This document shows, piece by piece, positions 6,717-14,666 of a stretch of 16,325 nucleotides of DNA. The first letter of the stretch is position 1. Each line of letters begins with the position of its first letter. Source of the DNA: an uncultured Bacteroidales bacterium (lineage in GTDB: Bacteria; Bacteroidota; Bacteroidia; Bacteroidales; UBA932); contig CAMJHW010000018.1 in NCBI GenBank assembly GCA_946405645.1, forward strand, positions 1 through 16,325, given 5' to 3'. The notes below the pieces were generated by a model, which was not told where the DNA came from, did no database searches, and saw only the letters and a program-made list of their open reading frames with translations. The position numbers and the translations under genes were made by a program.

Positions 6717-8009
6717 TTAATCAACAAGTAGCGTGGCTTTGTTCCACGCAAGATCCTTGTAAAAAGAATCGAGATAGGAGGATCCGTTGCATGGGAGATA
6801 CATGCTCAGGCCGGAGAAGGTCTCGATCTTGAATCCGCCGTAGCCGGGCAGGAATGATTCGGTGGCAGCCTTGTAGATGACGCAGTCGTTCAGCGCGCCT
6901 GTAAGCGACCTGTGCTCGGACTCGCTGATGCCGGCATTGACCAGGATGTCCTCCAGGTCGTAGAACCAGTGTTTGTCGTAGCGGTAGTAGCGCTGTACGG
7001 TGGAAGGGTCCATGCCGGCTATTGCAGTCGAGTATTTGGAGAAGAGCGTGGCGCAAAGCGAAGCCAGGGGATCCAGCTTGGTGCAGTCCACAAGGGAAAT
7101 GGTGGCCGAGCGGTCGTTCCTGTCGGTCTTGGCGGCATACTGCTGGTAATAGTCGTCCAGCACGGCGCGCGTATCCTGCCCGGTCGATCCCAGCAGGTGC
7201 CCTGCGATGTTCTTGTAATCGAAGCCGTCGGCAAGGATCTCGGCCTGCGAGAACCCTATCTGGTCGCAGACGTCCTTGAACTCATACGCGACTTCTATCC
7301 CTCCCGACAGACAGGCATCCAGCAGAAGGAAGTCCAGATGCATCGGGATGGCGTCCTTGAATTCGGCGATCTCCATCTCCGTGGCGAGGGTGACACCGTT
7401 GGTCATGGTCAGGCTCTTGGTAAGGGGCTCGCCGGGCTGAAGCCCGGGCTCGATGTAGGGATAGGTGCCATTCTGCAATACAGGTGCGGCAGAGCCCTTG
7501 CGGCCTGAGGAATATGAAGGCTCGTAGTAGCCGGGATTGTTGTAGTAGCCGACCGGCAGCCAGCCGGAGGCGTGCGAGGAAAACACCATTCCGTAGTGCT
7601 CGGAAGGGAACTGCCTCTTGATGTCGGACAGGATGGTATTCATCGTGGATTTTTCCGACAGAGTGCCGCCGTAGGACTTGAGAGTATCCAGCACGACGCC
7701 GTTCTTCTTGTCGGAATACACCCGTATGAGCTGCGGCGAAGTCTCGGTCCGGTAGTCCCCGCGCTTGACGGCGAGGTGGCTGACCACCAGGAAAGCCTTG
7801 TCGCTCTTGATGCTTGGGGCGTATCCTTTCTTCAGGTCCTGGATGTCCTCATAGAGATAATCCCTCAGGGAATTGTACCCTCCGGAATAGAGGATGAGCA
7901 CCTGGTTGTATCCGGTCTTGTCTATGTCTATCCTTGAGCACTGGCATCCGCTCACCAGGGAAAAAACCATGGCGAGTATCATAACCGACTTGAATGCAAT
8001 CCTTTTCAT
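6717..8009 (-). CDS. C11 clostripain-like cysteine peptidase, lipoprotein
   Basis: A protein of 430 residues from ATG at 8009; an upstream in-frame TTG three codons earlier is less likely. Residues 1-22 are a lipoprotein signal (MILAMVFSLVSGC, lipidated Cys22). Family C11 (clostripain, gingipain clan CD) residues are visible: the catalytic His146 in MVFSSHASGW and Cys233 in FLLLDACLSGG, each after a hydrophobic strand as clan CD requires. Such enzymes cut after Arg or Lys and are often self-activated. Between His and Cys lies a long insert rich in Tyr, Pro and Gly (about 151-205) with an Arg-Lys pair at 170-171 that could be a processing site. The gene lies 18 bases after xerD and faces no other C11 gene. 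The substrate is unknown; attachment to the membrane suggests work on peptides or proteins outside the cytoplasm. Confidence 0.9.
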   Translation of the reverse strand: MKRIAFKSVMILAMVFSLVSGCQCSRIDIDKTGYNQVLILYSGGYNSLRDYLYEDIQDLKKGYAPSIKSDKAFLVVSHLAVKRGDYRTETSPQLIRVYSDKKNGVVLDTLKSYGGTLSEKSTMNTILSDIKRQFPSEHYGMVFSSHASGWLPVGYYNNPGYYEPSYSSGRKGSAAPVLQNGTYPYIEPGLQPGEPLTKSLTMTNGVTLATEMEIAEFKDAIPMHLDFLLLDACLSGGIEVAYEFKDVCDQIGFSQAEILADGFDYKNIAGHLLGSTGQDTRAVLDDYYQQYAAKTDRNDRSATISLVDCTKLDPLASLCATLFSKYSTAIAGMDPSTVQRYYRYDKHWFYDLEDILVNAGISESEHRSLTGALNDCVIYKAATESFLPGYGGFKIETFSGLSMYLPCNGSSYLDSFYKDLAWNKATLLVD

Positions 8010-8015
8010 ACCCGG

Positions 8016-8023
8016 CAAATATA
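8016..8023 (-). promoter_or_regulatory. TAnnTTTG box immediately before the C11 gene
   Basis: The minus strand reads TATATTTG in the 18-base gap between the xerD stop and the C11 start codon. If it is used, transcription would begin at about the ATG, giving a leaderless or near-leaderless message. It may be a chance match in AT-rich spacer. Confidence 0.35.
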
Positions 8024-8027
8024 GGCA

Positions 8028-8912
8028 TTAAATTTCTTTTCTCCGCGGATGGTGAGCAAGAATCGAGCCTTGCCAGGAGGAGGAGTCGATATGGGTGTAG
8101 ATTTCGGTGGTCAGGATGCTTTCGTGCCCGAGCATCTCCTGGACCGCGCGGAGGTCCGCTCCGTTCTCCACCAGGTGCGTCGCAAAGGAGTGGCGGAAGG
8201 TGTGCGGGGATATCTCCTTGGTCACACCGGCAGCCAGGGCTTGCTTCTTGACCATGTTGAACATCGACACGCGGCTGAGGGAGCGCCCGAAGCGGTTGAG
8301 GAAGACCGTGTCTTCAAAGCCTTTGCAAGGCTCCGTACGTGCTCCGAACCAGGCGTCAAGCGCTTCCGCGGCCATCTCCCCGAGGGGAACTATGCGCTCC
8401 TTGTCGCCTTTGCCGACAATGCGCAGGAAGCCTTCTTTTGAAAAGATGTCCGATATCTTCAGGTTCACGGCCTCGCTGACGCGGAGGCCGCAACCGTAGA
8501 GTACCTCGAGTATGGCACGGTCCCTGAGGCCCGTGGGAGTGGATGTGTCCACGGAGGAGATTATATCGTCCACTTCCTGTACGGACAGGACCTCCGGAAG
8601 ATAGCGGCCTATCTTCGGAGCGTCCACTCCGTCACAGGGATTCTTCTTCACTGCCCCTTCCAGGATCATCCAGTCGAAGAACGAGCGCAGCGCGCTGAGA
8701 AGGCGGGCCTGGGAGCGCTTGGAGAGCGCGTCCGAGCGGGCGGACAGGTAATCTATGATGTCCGCCGCCCGGACCGCTTCGGGCTCGAGCCCGGATTCTT
8801 CCAGGAAAAGCGAAACGTCGGAGCAATAGCCTGCCACCGTGTTGGGCGACAGGCTGCGCTCTATTTTCAGGTAATAGGCGTAGTCCTTAAAGAGCCGAGT
8901 ATTCCGCTCCAT
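8028..8912 (-). CDS. xerD: Tyrosine recombinase XerD/XerC
   Basis: A protein of 294 residues, normal for Xer. Residues 1-90 form the SAM-like core-binding domain (YAYYLKIERSLSPNTVAGYCSDV). Residues about 108-285 form the catalytic domain with all six conserved residues: Arg144 (GCGLRVSEA), Lys168 (VGKGDKERIVPL), His237 and Arg240 (SPHTFRHSFATHL), His263 (MLGHESILTT) and the nucleophile Tyr272 (EIYTHID). Xer proteins resolve chromosome dimers at dif near the terminus. No integrase-specific N-terminal domain or nearby att repeat is seen, so this is taken as the housekeeping enzyme, not a phage integrase. XerC versus XerD cannot be settled here. Its start lies 26 bases inside the end of the M49 gene, which suggests translational coupling. 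Confidence 0.93.
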   Translation of the reverse strand: MERNTRLFKDYAYYLKIERSLSPNTVAGYCSDVSLFLEESGLEPEAVRAADIIDYLSARSDALSKRSQARLLSALRSFFDWMILEGAVKKNPCDGVDAPKIGRYLPEVLSVQEVDDIISSVDTSTPTGLRDRAILEVLYGCGLRVSEAVNLKISDIFSKEGFLRIVGKGDKERIVPLGEMAAEALDAWFGARTEPCKGFEDTVFLNRFGRSLSRVSMFNMVKKQALAAGVTKEISPHTFRHSFATHLVENGADLRAVQEMLGHESILTTEIYTHIDSSSWQGSILAHHPRRKEI

Positions 8913-10893
8913 ACTTGAGCATCTGTCCGAGGTAGTCGTCGGTATATTTGACGCGGTAATCCACGACCTTGCCGTTCTCTACGACCGGGATGATGTCGGG
9001 ATTGACGAAACCGCCGTAGGGCTTGAGGTTGAGGGCGGCATAGCGCTCGAGCACCTCCTTGTGCAGGACGGGATCGATGTGTACCGCATACTTCTCGACG
9101 AGGGCCTTGCCGGCCTCATAGTCGCCTTCCGACTTGATCCTCTGGATCTCCGCAAGGAGGTCTCCGAAGAGTCCGCGGAGAGCCTCATAGTCGTTCACGA
9201 CGAAATAGGTCTTGCCCTTGCGCACCTTCTTCTCTATCACCTTGTCGGCCATGCCGCGCTCGTAACACCACTCTGAAATGAGCTTGCGGTTCTGCATATG
9301 AGCCTCGGTGTTGGGACGGCCGAGCTCCACGCGGCTGAATTGCACCATCAGACCGTTGCGGATGTAGTTGGAGTACTCCGCTTTATATGCCTCCGGGTCG
9401 GGCATGATGCCGAGTTCGACCATCTTGGGATCGGCGCAGTAGTACAGGCCGAACAGGTCGGCGCGGGCCTCCTCGAGTGTGGAGCTGTATTCACCCAGGG
9501 CGTTGGGGGAGGTCCCGGGCAGAAGCTGGCCGGAACCGTGGCCGAGACACTCGTGGAGATCTGTATGGATCTCATCGGTGATGGTCAGATACTTCTTGGC
9601 CAGTTCGATTTCCTTCTCATTCCAGGCGAATTCGGCCAGGGTGCTCTTGGGGCACTCCTGGGATGCATAGTCGTATGCGTGGGTGATGTTCGCGATGGTG
9701 ACGCTCTTCGAGCCGTAGTCCCTCCTGATCCAGTCGGCGTTTGGAAGGTTGATGCCGATGGGGGTGGAAGGATAGCAGTCGCCCGCAAGGCAGGCGGCGT
9801 TGATGACCTTGGCGCTTATGCCCTTGACCTGCGGCTTCTTGAAACGGGAATCGACGGGGGAGTTGTCCTCGAACCATTGTGCGTTGGCGCTGAGGATGTC
9901 GCTGCGCTCCGAGGCCTTGTGGTCCTTGATGTTGACGAGCGCCTCCCAGGCGCCCTTGCGGGCGAGGGGATCGTTGTAGTCCTCCACGAAGCCGTTGACG
10001 AAGTCCACGGTGCCCAGGGTGTCATCGACCCACTCGATATTGTATTTGTCCCAAAGGCGGAGGTCGCCGGTACGGTAGTACTCGACCAGAGTGGCTATAT
10101 ATTGTTTCTGCAGGTCGTTCTCGGCCACCGTCGCGGCCTTTTCAAGCTCGGAGATGATACGGTCGATCGCCTCGCCGTACAGTCCTCCGGACTTCCAGGG
10201 GATCTCCCGTACCTTTCCGTCGGCATCCTTCACGACCTTGGTGTTGAGGCCATAGGATACCGGCTGCGGATCGTTAGGATCCGCCAGGGCGGCATAATAT
10301 GCCTCGACCTCGTCGCGGGTGACGCCATCGTAGAAGTTCACCGCGGAAGCCGCGACTATGTCCTTGTCCGGGTCGGTGGACTTGCGCGAAGGCAGGAAGT
10401 CGCGGTCATAGATGACGTGCATCATTTCGCTGCATTTGTCCGCGTCGCCGACGGCCTGCATCAGGCTCATGAAGTACTCCTCGGAACAGGCAGGAAAGAA
10501 TTTGTCCTCCGCGTAGTGGTGGTGTATGCCGTTGGAGAAGAACACCCGCTTGGCATAGACGGTGAAGTCCTTGAACTCGTCGCACTCCCTGTCTCCGTCG
10601 TAATTGTTCAGGATGTTTTCCAGGACCCTTCTGACCTCGAGGTTGTACCGGCCGTTCTGGTCCCAGTAGATGTCCCTGCCCCACTTGGCGGCCTCGGAGA
10701 GATGATAGACATACTCTTTCTGCTGCAGGCTGAGATCCTCCCAGCCCTCTATCCTGTATCGGATGATGCGGAGGTCCGCAAATTCGTCGATAAGATACTT
10801 GAAACCATCCTGTCCGGCAGGAGCCTGCCGGCACGATACTAGCGCAAATGCCGCGCTGCCAGCCATCAATGCCATCTTGAGTAATTTGTTCAT
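8887..10893 (-). CDS. Dipeptidyl peptidase III-like M49 metallopeptidase, lipoprotein
   Basis: A protein of 668 residues from ATG at 10893, chosen because it begins with a lipoprotein signal (MNKLLKMALMAGSAAFALVSC, lipidated Cys21); the longer open frame adds 18 residues ahead of the signal. Family M49 zinc motifs are both present: His447-Glu448-Cys-Leu-Gly-His452 (HECLGH, the HExxGH form) and the downstream EEARAD at 474-479, whose Glu is the third ligand. DPP III enzymes remove dipeptides from the N-terminus of short peptides. The best known ones (human, yeast) are cytosolic, whereas here membrane anchoring outside the cytoplasm is predicted. Length is near that of Bacteroides DPP III (about 650-680). 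It heads a minus-strand unit with xerD and the C11 peptidase, with a perfect -7 box just upstream. Confidence 0.94.
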   Translation of the reverse strand: MNKLLKMALMAGSAAFALVSCRQAPAGQDGFKYLIDEFADLRIIRYRIEGWEDLSLQQKEYVYHLSEAAKWGRDIYWDQNGRYNLEVRRVLENILNNYDGDRECDEFKDFTVYAKRVFFSNGIHHHYAEDKFFPACSEEYFMSLMQAVGDADKCSEMMHVIYDRDFLPSRKSTDPDKDIVAASAVNFYDGVTRDEVEAYYAALADPNDPQPVSYGLNTKVVKDADGKVREIPWKSGGLYGEAIDRIISELEKAATVAENDLQKQYIATLVEYYRTGDLRLWDKYNIEWVDDTLGTVDFVNGFVEDYNDPLARKGAWEALVNIKDHKASERSDILSANAQWFEDNSPVDSRFKKPQVKGISAKVINAACLAGDCYPSTPIGINLPNADWIRRDYGSKSVTIANITHAYDYASQECPKSTLAEFAWNEKEIELAKKYLTITDEIHTDLHECLGHGSGQLLPGTSPNALGEYSSTLEEARADLFGLYYCADPKMVELGIMPDPEAYKAEYSNYIRNGLMVQFSRVELGRPNTEAHMQNRKLISEWCYERGMADKVIEKKVRKGKTYFVVNDYEALRGLFGDLLAEIQRIKSEGDYEAGKALVEKYAVHIDPVLHKEVLERYAALNLKPYGGFVNPDIIPVVENGKVVDYRVKYTDDYLGQMLKYGAEYSAL

Positions 10894-10911
10894 ACTTGTT
10901 ATAAGTTTAGG

Positions 10912-10919
10912 CAAAGATA
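10912..10919 (-). promoter_or_regulatory. -7 box, likely promoter of the M49 gene
   Basis: The minus strand reads TATCTTTG, a perfect TAnnTTTG, about 19 bases before the M49 start codon, so the leader would be short (roughly 15 bases). It lies 11 bases from the divergent -7 box of uvrA, so the -33 zone of each promoter falls on the other's core. Confidence 0.6.
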
Positions 10920-10930
10920 TGAAATTTGAG

Positions 10931-10938
10931 TAAATTTG
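10931..10938 (+). promoter_or_regulatory. -7 box, likely uvrA promoter
   Basis: The plus strand reads TAAATTTG, a perfect TAnnTTTG, 22 bases before the uvrA start codon. Its AAATTTG is repeated exactly ten bases upstream (10922-10928), one DNA turn away. No clear -33 element is seen at the usual spacing. Confidence 0.6.
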
Positions 10939-10960
10939 CAGTTCCAATCATTCCGAATAT

Positions 10961-13786
10961 ATGGCAGACAACGGCAGTATCGTCATCAGGAGAGCCAGGG
11001 TCAACAACCTCAAGGACGTCACCGTGGAGATTCCCCGCGGGAAGTTCGTGGTCGTAACCGGCATCTCCGGATCCGGCAAGTCCTCCCTTGCCTTCGATAC
11101 GCTTTTTGCCGAGGGCCAGAGACGCTTCGCGGAGAGCCTGTCGTCCTATGCCAGACAGTTCCTCGGGAGGATGAGCAAGCCGGACGTCGAGAGCATCGAC
11201 GGCATCCCGCCGGCAGTGGCCATCGAACAGAAGGTCAACATCCGCAACCCCCGTTCCACCGTCGCCACCACCACGGAGATCTATGACTACCTTCGTTTGC
11301 TGTTCGCCCGCATAGGGCGTACGTATTCGCCCGTCAGCGGGCAGGAGGTCAAGTGCAATAGTTCCGCCGACGTTATGTCGTTCATCTTCGACGGCGCGCC
11401 CCACGTGGTATATATGCTTTCCGACCTGGGCTGGAATGCGCGCGAGGACAAGGTCGAACTGATGCTGAAGCTCAAGGAGGAGGGTTATTCCCGTTTCTTC
11501 TCCGACGGCGCGGTCATCCGCATCGAGGATGTCATGCAGCGCTCCGCCACCGGGGATTTCCCCGATGACCTGTACCTTCTCGTGGACAGGATGAAGTTGG
11601 AAGGAGGAGAGCCCGATGCGGACCTCCGTACGCGCGCATTGGCGTCCGCCGATACGGCATTCACCCGCGGAGCGGGCACGATGCTCGTATCCAGGGACGG
11701 CGAGATGCGTACCTTCGTGAACCGCTTCGAACTTGACGGCATGACTTTCCGCCGTCCGGACGAGTACATGTTCAGCTTCAACAGTCCCCTCGGCGCCTGC
11801 CCCACCTGCGGCGGTCTGGGCAAGATCATCGGAGTCAGTGAGGACCTGGTCATCCCCGACAAGACCAAGAGCATATATGACGGGGCCATCGCCTGCTGGC
11901 GAGGCGATAAGATGGGATGGTTCAAGGACCATCTCGTAGCCGTCTCGCAGCGCTACGGCATACCCGTATTCGAGCCTTACTGCCAGCTGTCCGAAGAGGT
12001 CAGGAGGAAGATTTGGGAGGGAGTCCCCGCCGAACGCGAAGAGGACTCGCTCATCGGCATCGACGAGTTCTTCCGCTGGATTGAGACCCAGAGGTACAAG
12101 ATACAGTACAAGTACATGCTCAGCCGTTTCTCGGGGCGTACGACCTGCCCCGACTGCCATGGCAGCCGCCTGCGCAAGGACGCGCTCTACGTGAAGGTAG
12201 GAGGCAAGGACATACACGAAGTGCTGAGCCTCAATGTCGAGCAGGCCATCGCATATTTCAGCGGACTTGAGCTGAACGCCTATGAACGCTCGGTGGTCAA
12301 GGGCCCCCTCGACGAGATCCTTTCCCGCCTTCGCTGCATAGAGGACGTCGGTCTGGGGTATCTGACGCTCAACCGTGCATGCAATACCCTGTCCGGCGGC
12401 GAAAGCCAGCGCATCAATCTCGTGACAGCGCTGGGATCATCGCTCGTCGGCTCGATGTATATCCTCGACGAGCCTTCCATCGGCCTGCATTCCAGGGATA
12501 CCGACAGGCTCATCGCCGTGCTCAGGAGGCTCAGGGACATCGGCAATACCGTCATCGTCGTGGAGCATGACGAGGAGATCATACGCGCCGCCGACGTGCT
12601 CATAGACATGGGCCCCAGAGCCGGAGTGGACGGAGGACAGATAGTCTTCCAGGGGAGCATCGGCTCGTCCAGGCTGACCGAAAAGGACTATGAGCGTTCG
12701 CTCACTCTCCAGTATCTCTCAGGACGTCGTCCGCGACTGGTCCGTGAGAAACGCCCGTGGCACTATTCCATCACGGTGAAGGGAGCCATGGAGCATAACC
12801 TCAAGGATATCGATGTCAAGTTCCCGCTCGGGGTGCTGACTGTCGTCACGGGAGTCAGCGGCAGCGGAAAGTCTTCGCTTGTGGGTGACATCCTGTATCC
12901 GGCGATGTACCGCCGCTTGAACGAGAGCGGCGACATCCCCGGCCTTCACAGGGGTCTGGCCGGCAATCTCGACCGCATTTCGCGCATAGAGTACGTGGAC
13001 CAGAATCCCATCGGCAGGAGTACCCGCTCCAATGCCGTCACTTACCTCAAGGCCTTCGACGACATCCGCAAACTGATGGCCGACCAGCAGTATGCCCGCA
13101 TCAACGGCTTCGGCCCCAACTACTTCTCTTTCAACCAGGACGGAGGACGCTGCCCTGAATGCCAGGGCGACGGTTTCGTCAAGATCGAGATGCAGTTCAT
13201 GGCCGATGTCACCATGGTGTGCGAGTCCTGCGGCGGCAAGCGTTTCAAACCGGACATACTCGAAGTCCGTTACAACGGCAAGAACATCGACGACATCCTC
13301 AACCTCAGCGTCGATGAGGCCATAGCATTCTTCTCACAGGGGAAGGAACCCCTAGCGCAGTCCATTGCGCGCAAGCTCCAGCCGCTGGTGGACGTCGGGC
13401 TCGGATACATCAAGCTCGGCCAGAGCAGCAGTACGCTGTCCGGAGGCGAGAGCCAGCGCATCAAGCTGGCATACTTCCTGGCGATGAGCGAAAGCGGCTC
13501 TTCCGCTTCGAAGAAGATACTCTTCCTCTTCGACGAACCCACCACCGGACTTCATTTCTACGACGTGGAGAAGCTCATCAAGGCCTTCGACGTCCTGCTG
13601 TCCAAAGGCCATTCGCTGGTCGTGGTGGAACACAACCTCGACGTCATCCGTGCGGCGGACTGGGTGATCGACCTCGGACCGGATGCCGGAGACAAGGGAG
13701 GCGAAGTGGTATTCGAAGGTACTCCGGAGGACTTGGTCGCGCATGGCGACACCTTCACGGCGCGTTATCTCAGAGAATCCCATTAG
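10961..13786 (+). CDS. uvrA: Excinuclease ABC subunit A
   Basis: A protein of 941 residues, the usual length. UvrA is the damage-sensing ATPase of nucleotide excision repair and loads UvrB onto lesions. It has two ABC modules: Walker A GISGSGKS at 34-41 and GVSGSGKS at 631-638, with signatures LSGGESQR at 477-484 and 826-833, each followed by a Walker B of the LDEPSIGLH / FDEPTTGLH type. Zinc sites are complete: CPTC at 280-283 with CPDC at 396-399, and CPEC at 731-734 with CESC at 754-757. No module is missing, so this is a full UvrA and not a UvrA2-like resistance protein lacking the UvrB-binding part. It is divergent from the M49 gene, and its stop is one base before the Stealth start. No SOS box could be recognised, as Bacteroidota LexA sites are poorly defined. 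Confidence 0.97.
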   Translation: MADNGSIVIRRARVNNLKDVTVEIPRGKFVVVTGISGSGKSSLAFDTLFAEGQRRFAESLSSYARQFLGRMSKPDVESIDGIPPAVAIEQKVNIRNPRSTVATTTEIYDYLRLLFARIGRTYSPVSGQEVKCNSSADVMSFIFDGAPHVVYMLSDLGWNAREDKVELMLKLKEEGYSRFFSDGAVIRIEDVMQRSATGDFPDDLYLLVDRMKLEGGEPDADLRTRALASADTAFTRGAGTMLVSRDGEMRTFVNRFELDGMTFRRPDEYMFSFNSPLGACPTCGGLGKIIGVSEDLVIPDKTKSIYDGAIACWRGDKMGWFKDHLVAVSQRYGIPVFEPYCQLSEEVRRKIWEGVPAEREEDSLIGIDEFFRWIETQRYKIQYKYMLSRFSGRTTCPDCHGSRLRKDALYVKVGGKDIHEVLSLNVEQAIAYFSGLELNAYERSVVKGPLDEILSRLRCIEDVGLGYLTLNRACNTLSGGESQRINLVTALGSSLVGSMYILDEPSIGLHSRDTDRLIAVLRRLRDIGNTVIVVEHDEEIIRAADVLIDMGPRAGVDGGQIVFQGSIGSSRLTEKDYERSLTLQYLSGRRPRLVREKRPWHYSITVKGAMEHNLKDIDVKFPLGVLTVVTGVSGSGKSSLVGDILYPAMYRRLNESGDIPGLHRGLAGNLDRISRIEYVDQNPIGRSTRSNAVTYLKAFDDIRKLMADQQYARINGFGPNYFSFNQDGGRCPECQGDGFVKIEMQFMADVTMVCESCGGKRFKPDILEVRYNGKNIDDILNLSVDEAIAFFSQGKEPLAQSIARKLQPLVDVGLGYIKLGQSSSTLSGGESQRIKLAYFLAMSESGSSASKKILFLFDEPTTGLHFYDVEKLIKAFDVLLSKGHSLVVVEHNLDVIRAADWVIDLGPDAGDKGGEVVFEGTPEDLVAHGDTFTARYLRESH

Positions 13787-13787
13787 G

Positions 13788-14666
13788 ATGGATGCCGTCA
13801 TCACATATGTGGACGGAAACGATCCGATCTGGCGGGAGGCTTACCGTTCCCGTCTCGGGGATGGCATCAATGGCAAGCATTTCCGCGACTGGGGCACCCT
13901 CAAGTATCTGCTCAGGGGTATCGAAACTCATCTTCCCTTTGTACGCAATGTGTTCCTGGTGGTGTCCGGCGAGACCCAGGTGCCTGAATGGGCCGACAGG
14001 GAGAATCTCAGGATAGTGATGCATCGCGACATCATACCCGGAGAGTTTCTACCGGTATTCAACTCGACCGCCATAGAGATGTTCCTGCACCGCATTCCGG
14101 GTCTCGACGAGGAGTTCATCTACCTCAATGACGATTTCTTCCCGTTGAGGGACTGCAGGCCCGAAGATTTCTTCCGCGACGGCAAGGCCGGGGTGAGTTT
14201 CCAGCGTCACTTGTTCGCGTCGGGGCTTTACAAACGGCATTGCCGCAACTGCGACAGGCTGGCGCGCGAGGCGTCGGGGCTGCGCCCGTGCGTGTCGTTC
14301 CGCCGCCCTCAGCACGCCTGCGCCGCGCTTCTCCGAAGCGTCTGCGAGGAGATCTCCTCCAAGGAGGCGGAGCGTATCGCCGCTTCGGTCTCTCCCGTCC
14401 GCCGGGAGTACAATTTCAACTACTATCTTTTCTCCGACTACGCTTTCTATACCGGCCGGACTTTCGAGAAGAGGGTATCCAACAAGCATTTCTCCACTGC
14501 AGTGGCATCTCCGGACAGGGTCTGTTCCTTTATCGTCTCTCCGGATACGGACTTCGCCTGCATCAACGACGTAAACATGCCTGAGGAAAAGTTCCTTGTG
14601 TTCAGGGAAAGGTTGCTGGAGGCGTTCGCCCAGGCGTTCCCTTCCAAATCCCGTTTCGAGCTTTAG
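13788..14666 (+). CDS. Stealth-family sugar-phosphate transferase
   Basis: A protein of 292 residues from ATG at 13788. The open frame extends further up inside uvrA, but the family begins exactly at MDAVITYVDGNDPIW (conserved region 1). Region 2 follows at about 33-119 (FRDWGTLKYLLRGIETHLPFVRNVFLVVSGE, then NLRIVMHRDIIP and FIYLNDDFFP). A region 3 equivalent is near RRPQHACAAL (172-181) and region 4 is CINDV (258-262). Stealth proteins transfer hexose-1-phosphate from UDP-sugars to make phosphodiester-linked capsule or surface glycans, and include the eukaryotic GlcNAc-1-phosphotransferase. The stop of uvrA and this start read TAGGATG, with one base between, so it should be co-translated with uvrA. 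No other glycan gene is nearby. Its stop overlaps that of the convergent fimbrillin gene. Confidence 0.9.
   Translation: MDAVITYVDGNDPIWREAYRSRLGDGINGKHFRDWGTLKYLLRGIETHLPFVRNVFLVVSGETQVPEWADRENLRIVMHRDIIPGEFLPVFNSTAIEMFLHRIPGLDEEFIYLNDDFFPLRDCRPEDFFRDGKAGVSFQRHLFASGLYKRHCRNCDRLAREASGLRPCVSFRRPQHACAALLRSVCEEISSKEAERIAASVSPVRREYNFNYYLFSDYAFYTGRTFEKRVSNKHFSTAVASPDRVCSFIVSPDTDFACINDVNMPEEKFLVFRERLLEAFAQAFPSKSRFEL

Noticed and set aside
8028..8912. Tyrosine recombinase as a sign of an integrated element
   Set aside because: Length and motifs fit the housekeeping Xer family; no att repeats, tRNA end or mobile-element genes nearby.
9298..10842. Long plus-strand open frame of 514 codons opposite the M49 gene
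   Set aside because: It is the mirror of a gene with complete M49 motifs and a lipoprotein signal; GC-rich third positions keep the opposite frame open, and its translation shows no recognisable domain.
10907..12217. Long minus-strand open frame of 436 codons opposite uvrA
   Set aside because: It lies wholly across the uvrA start and first ABC module, which are intact; the translation has no motif or signal and mirrors codon bias.
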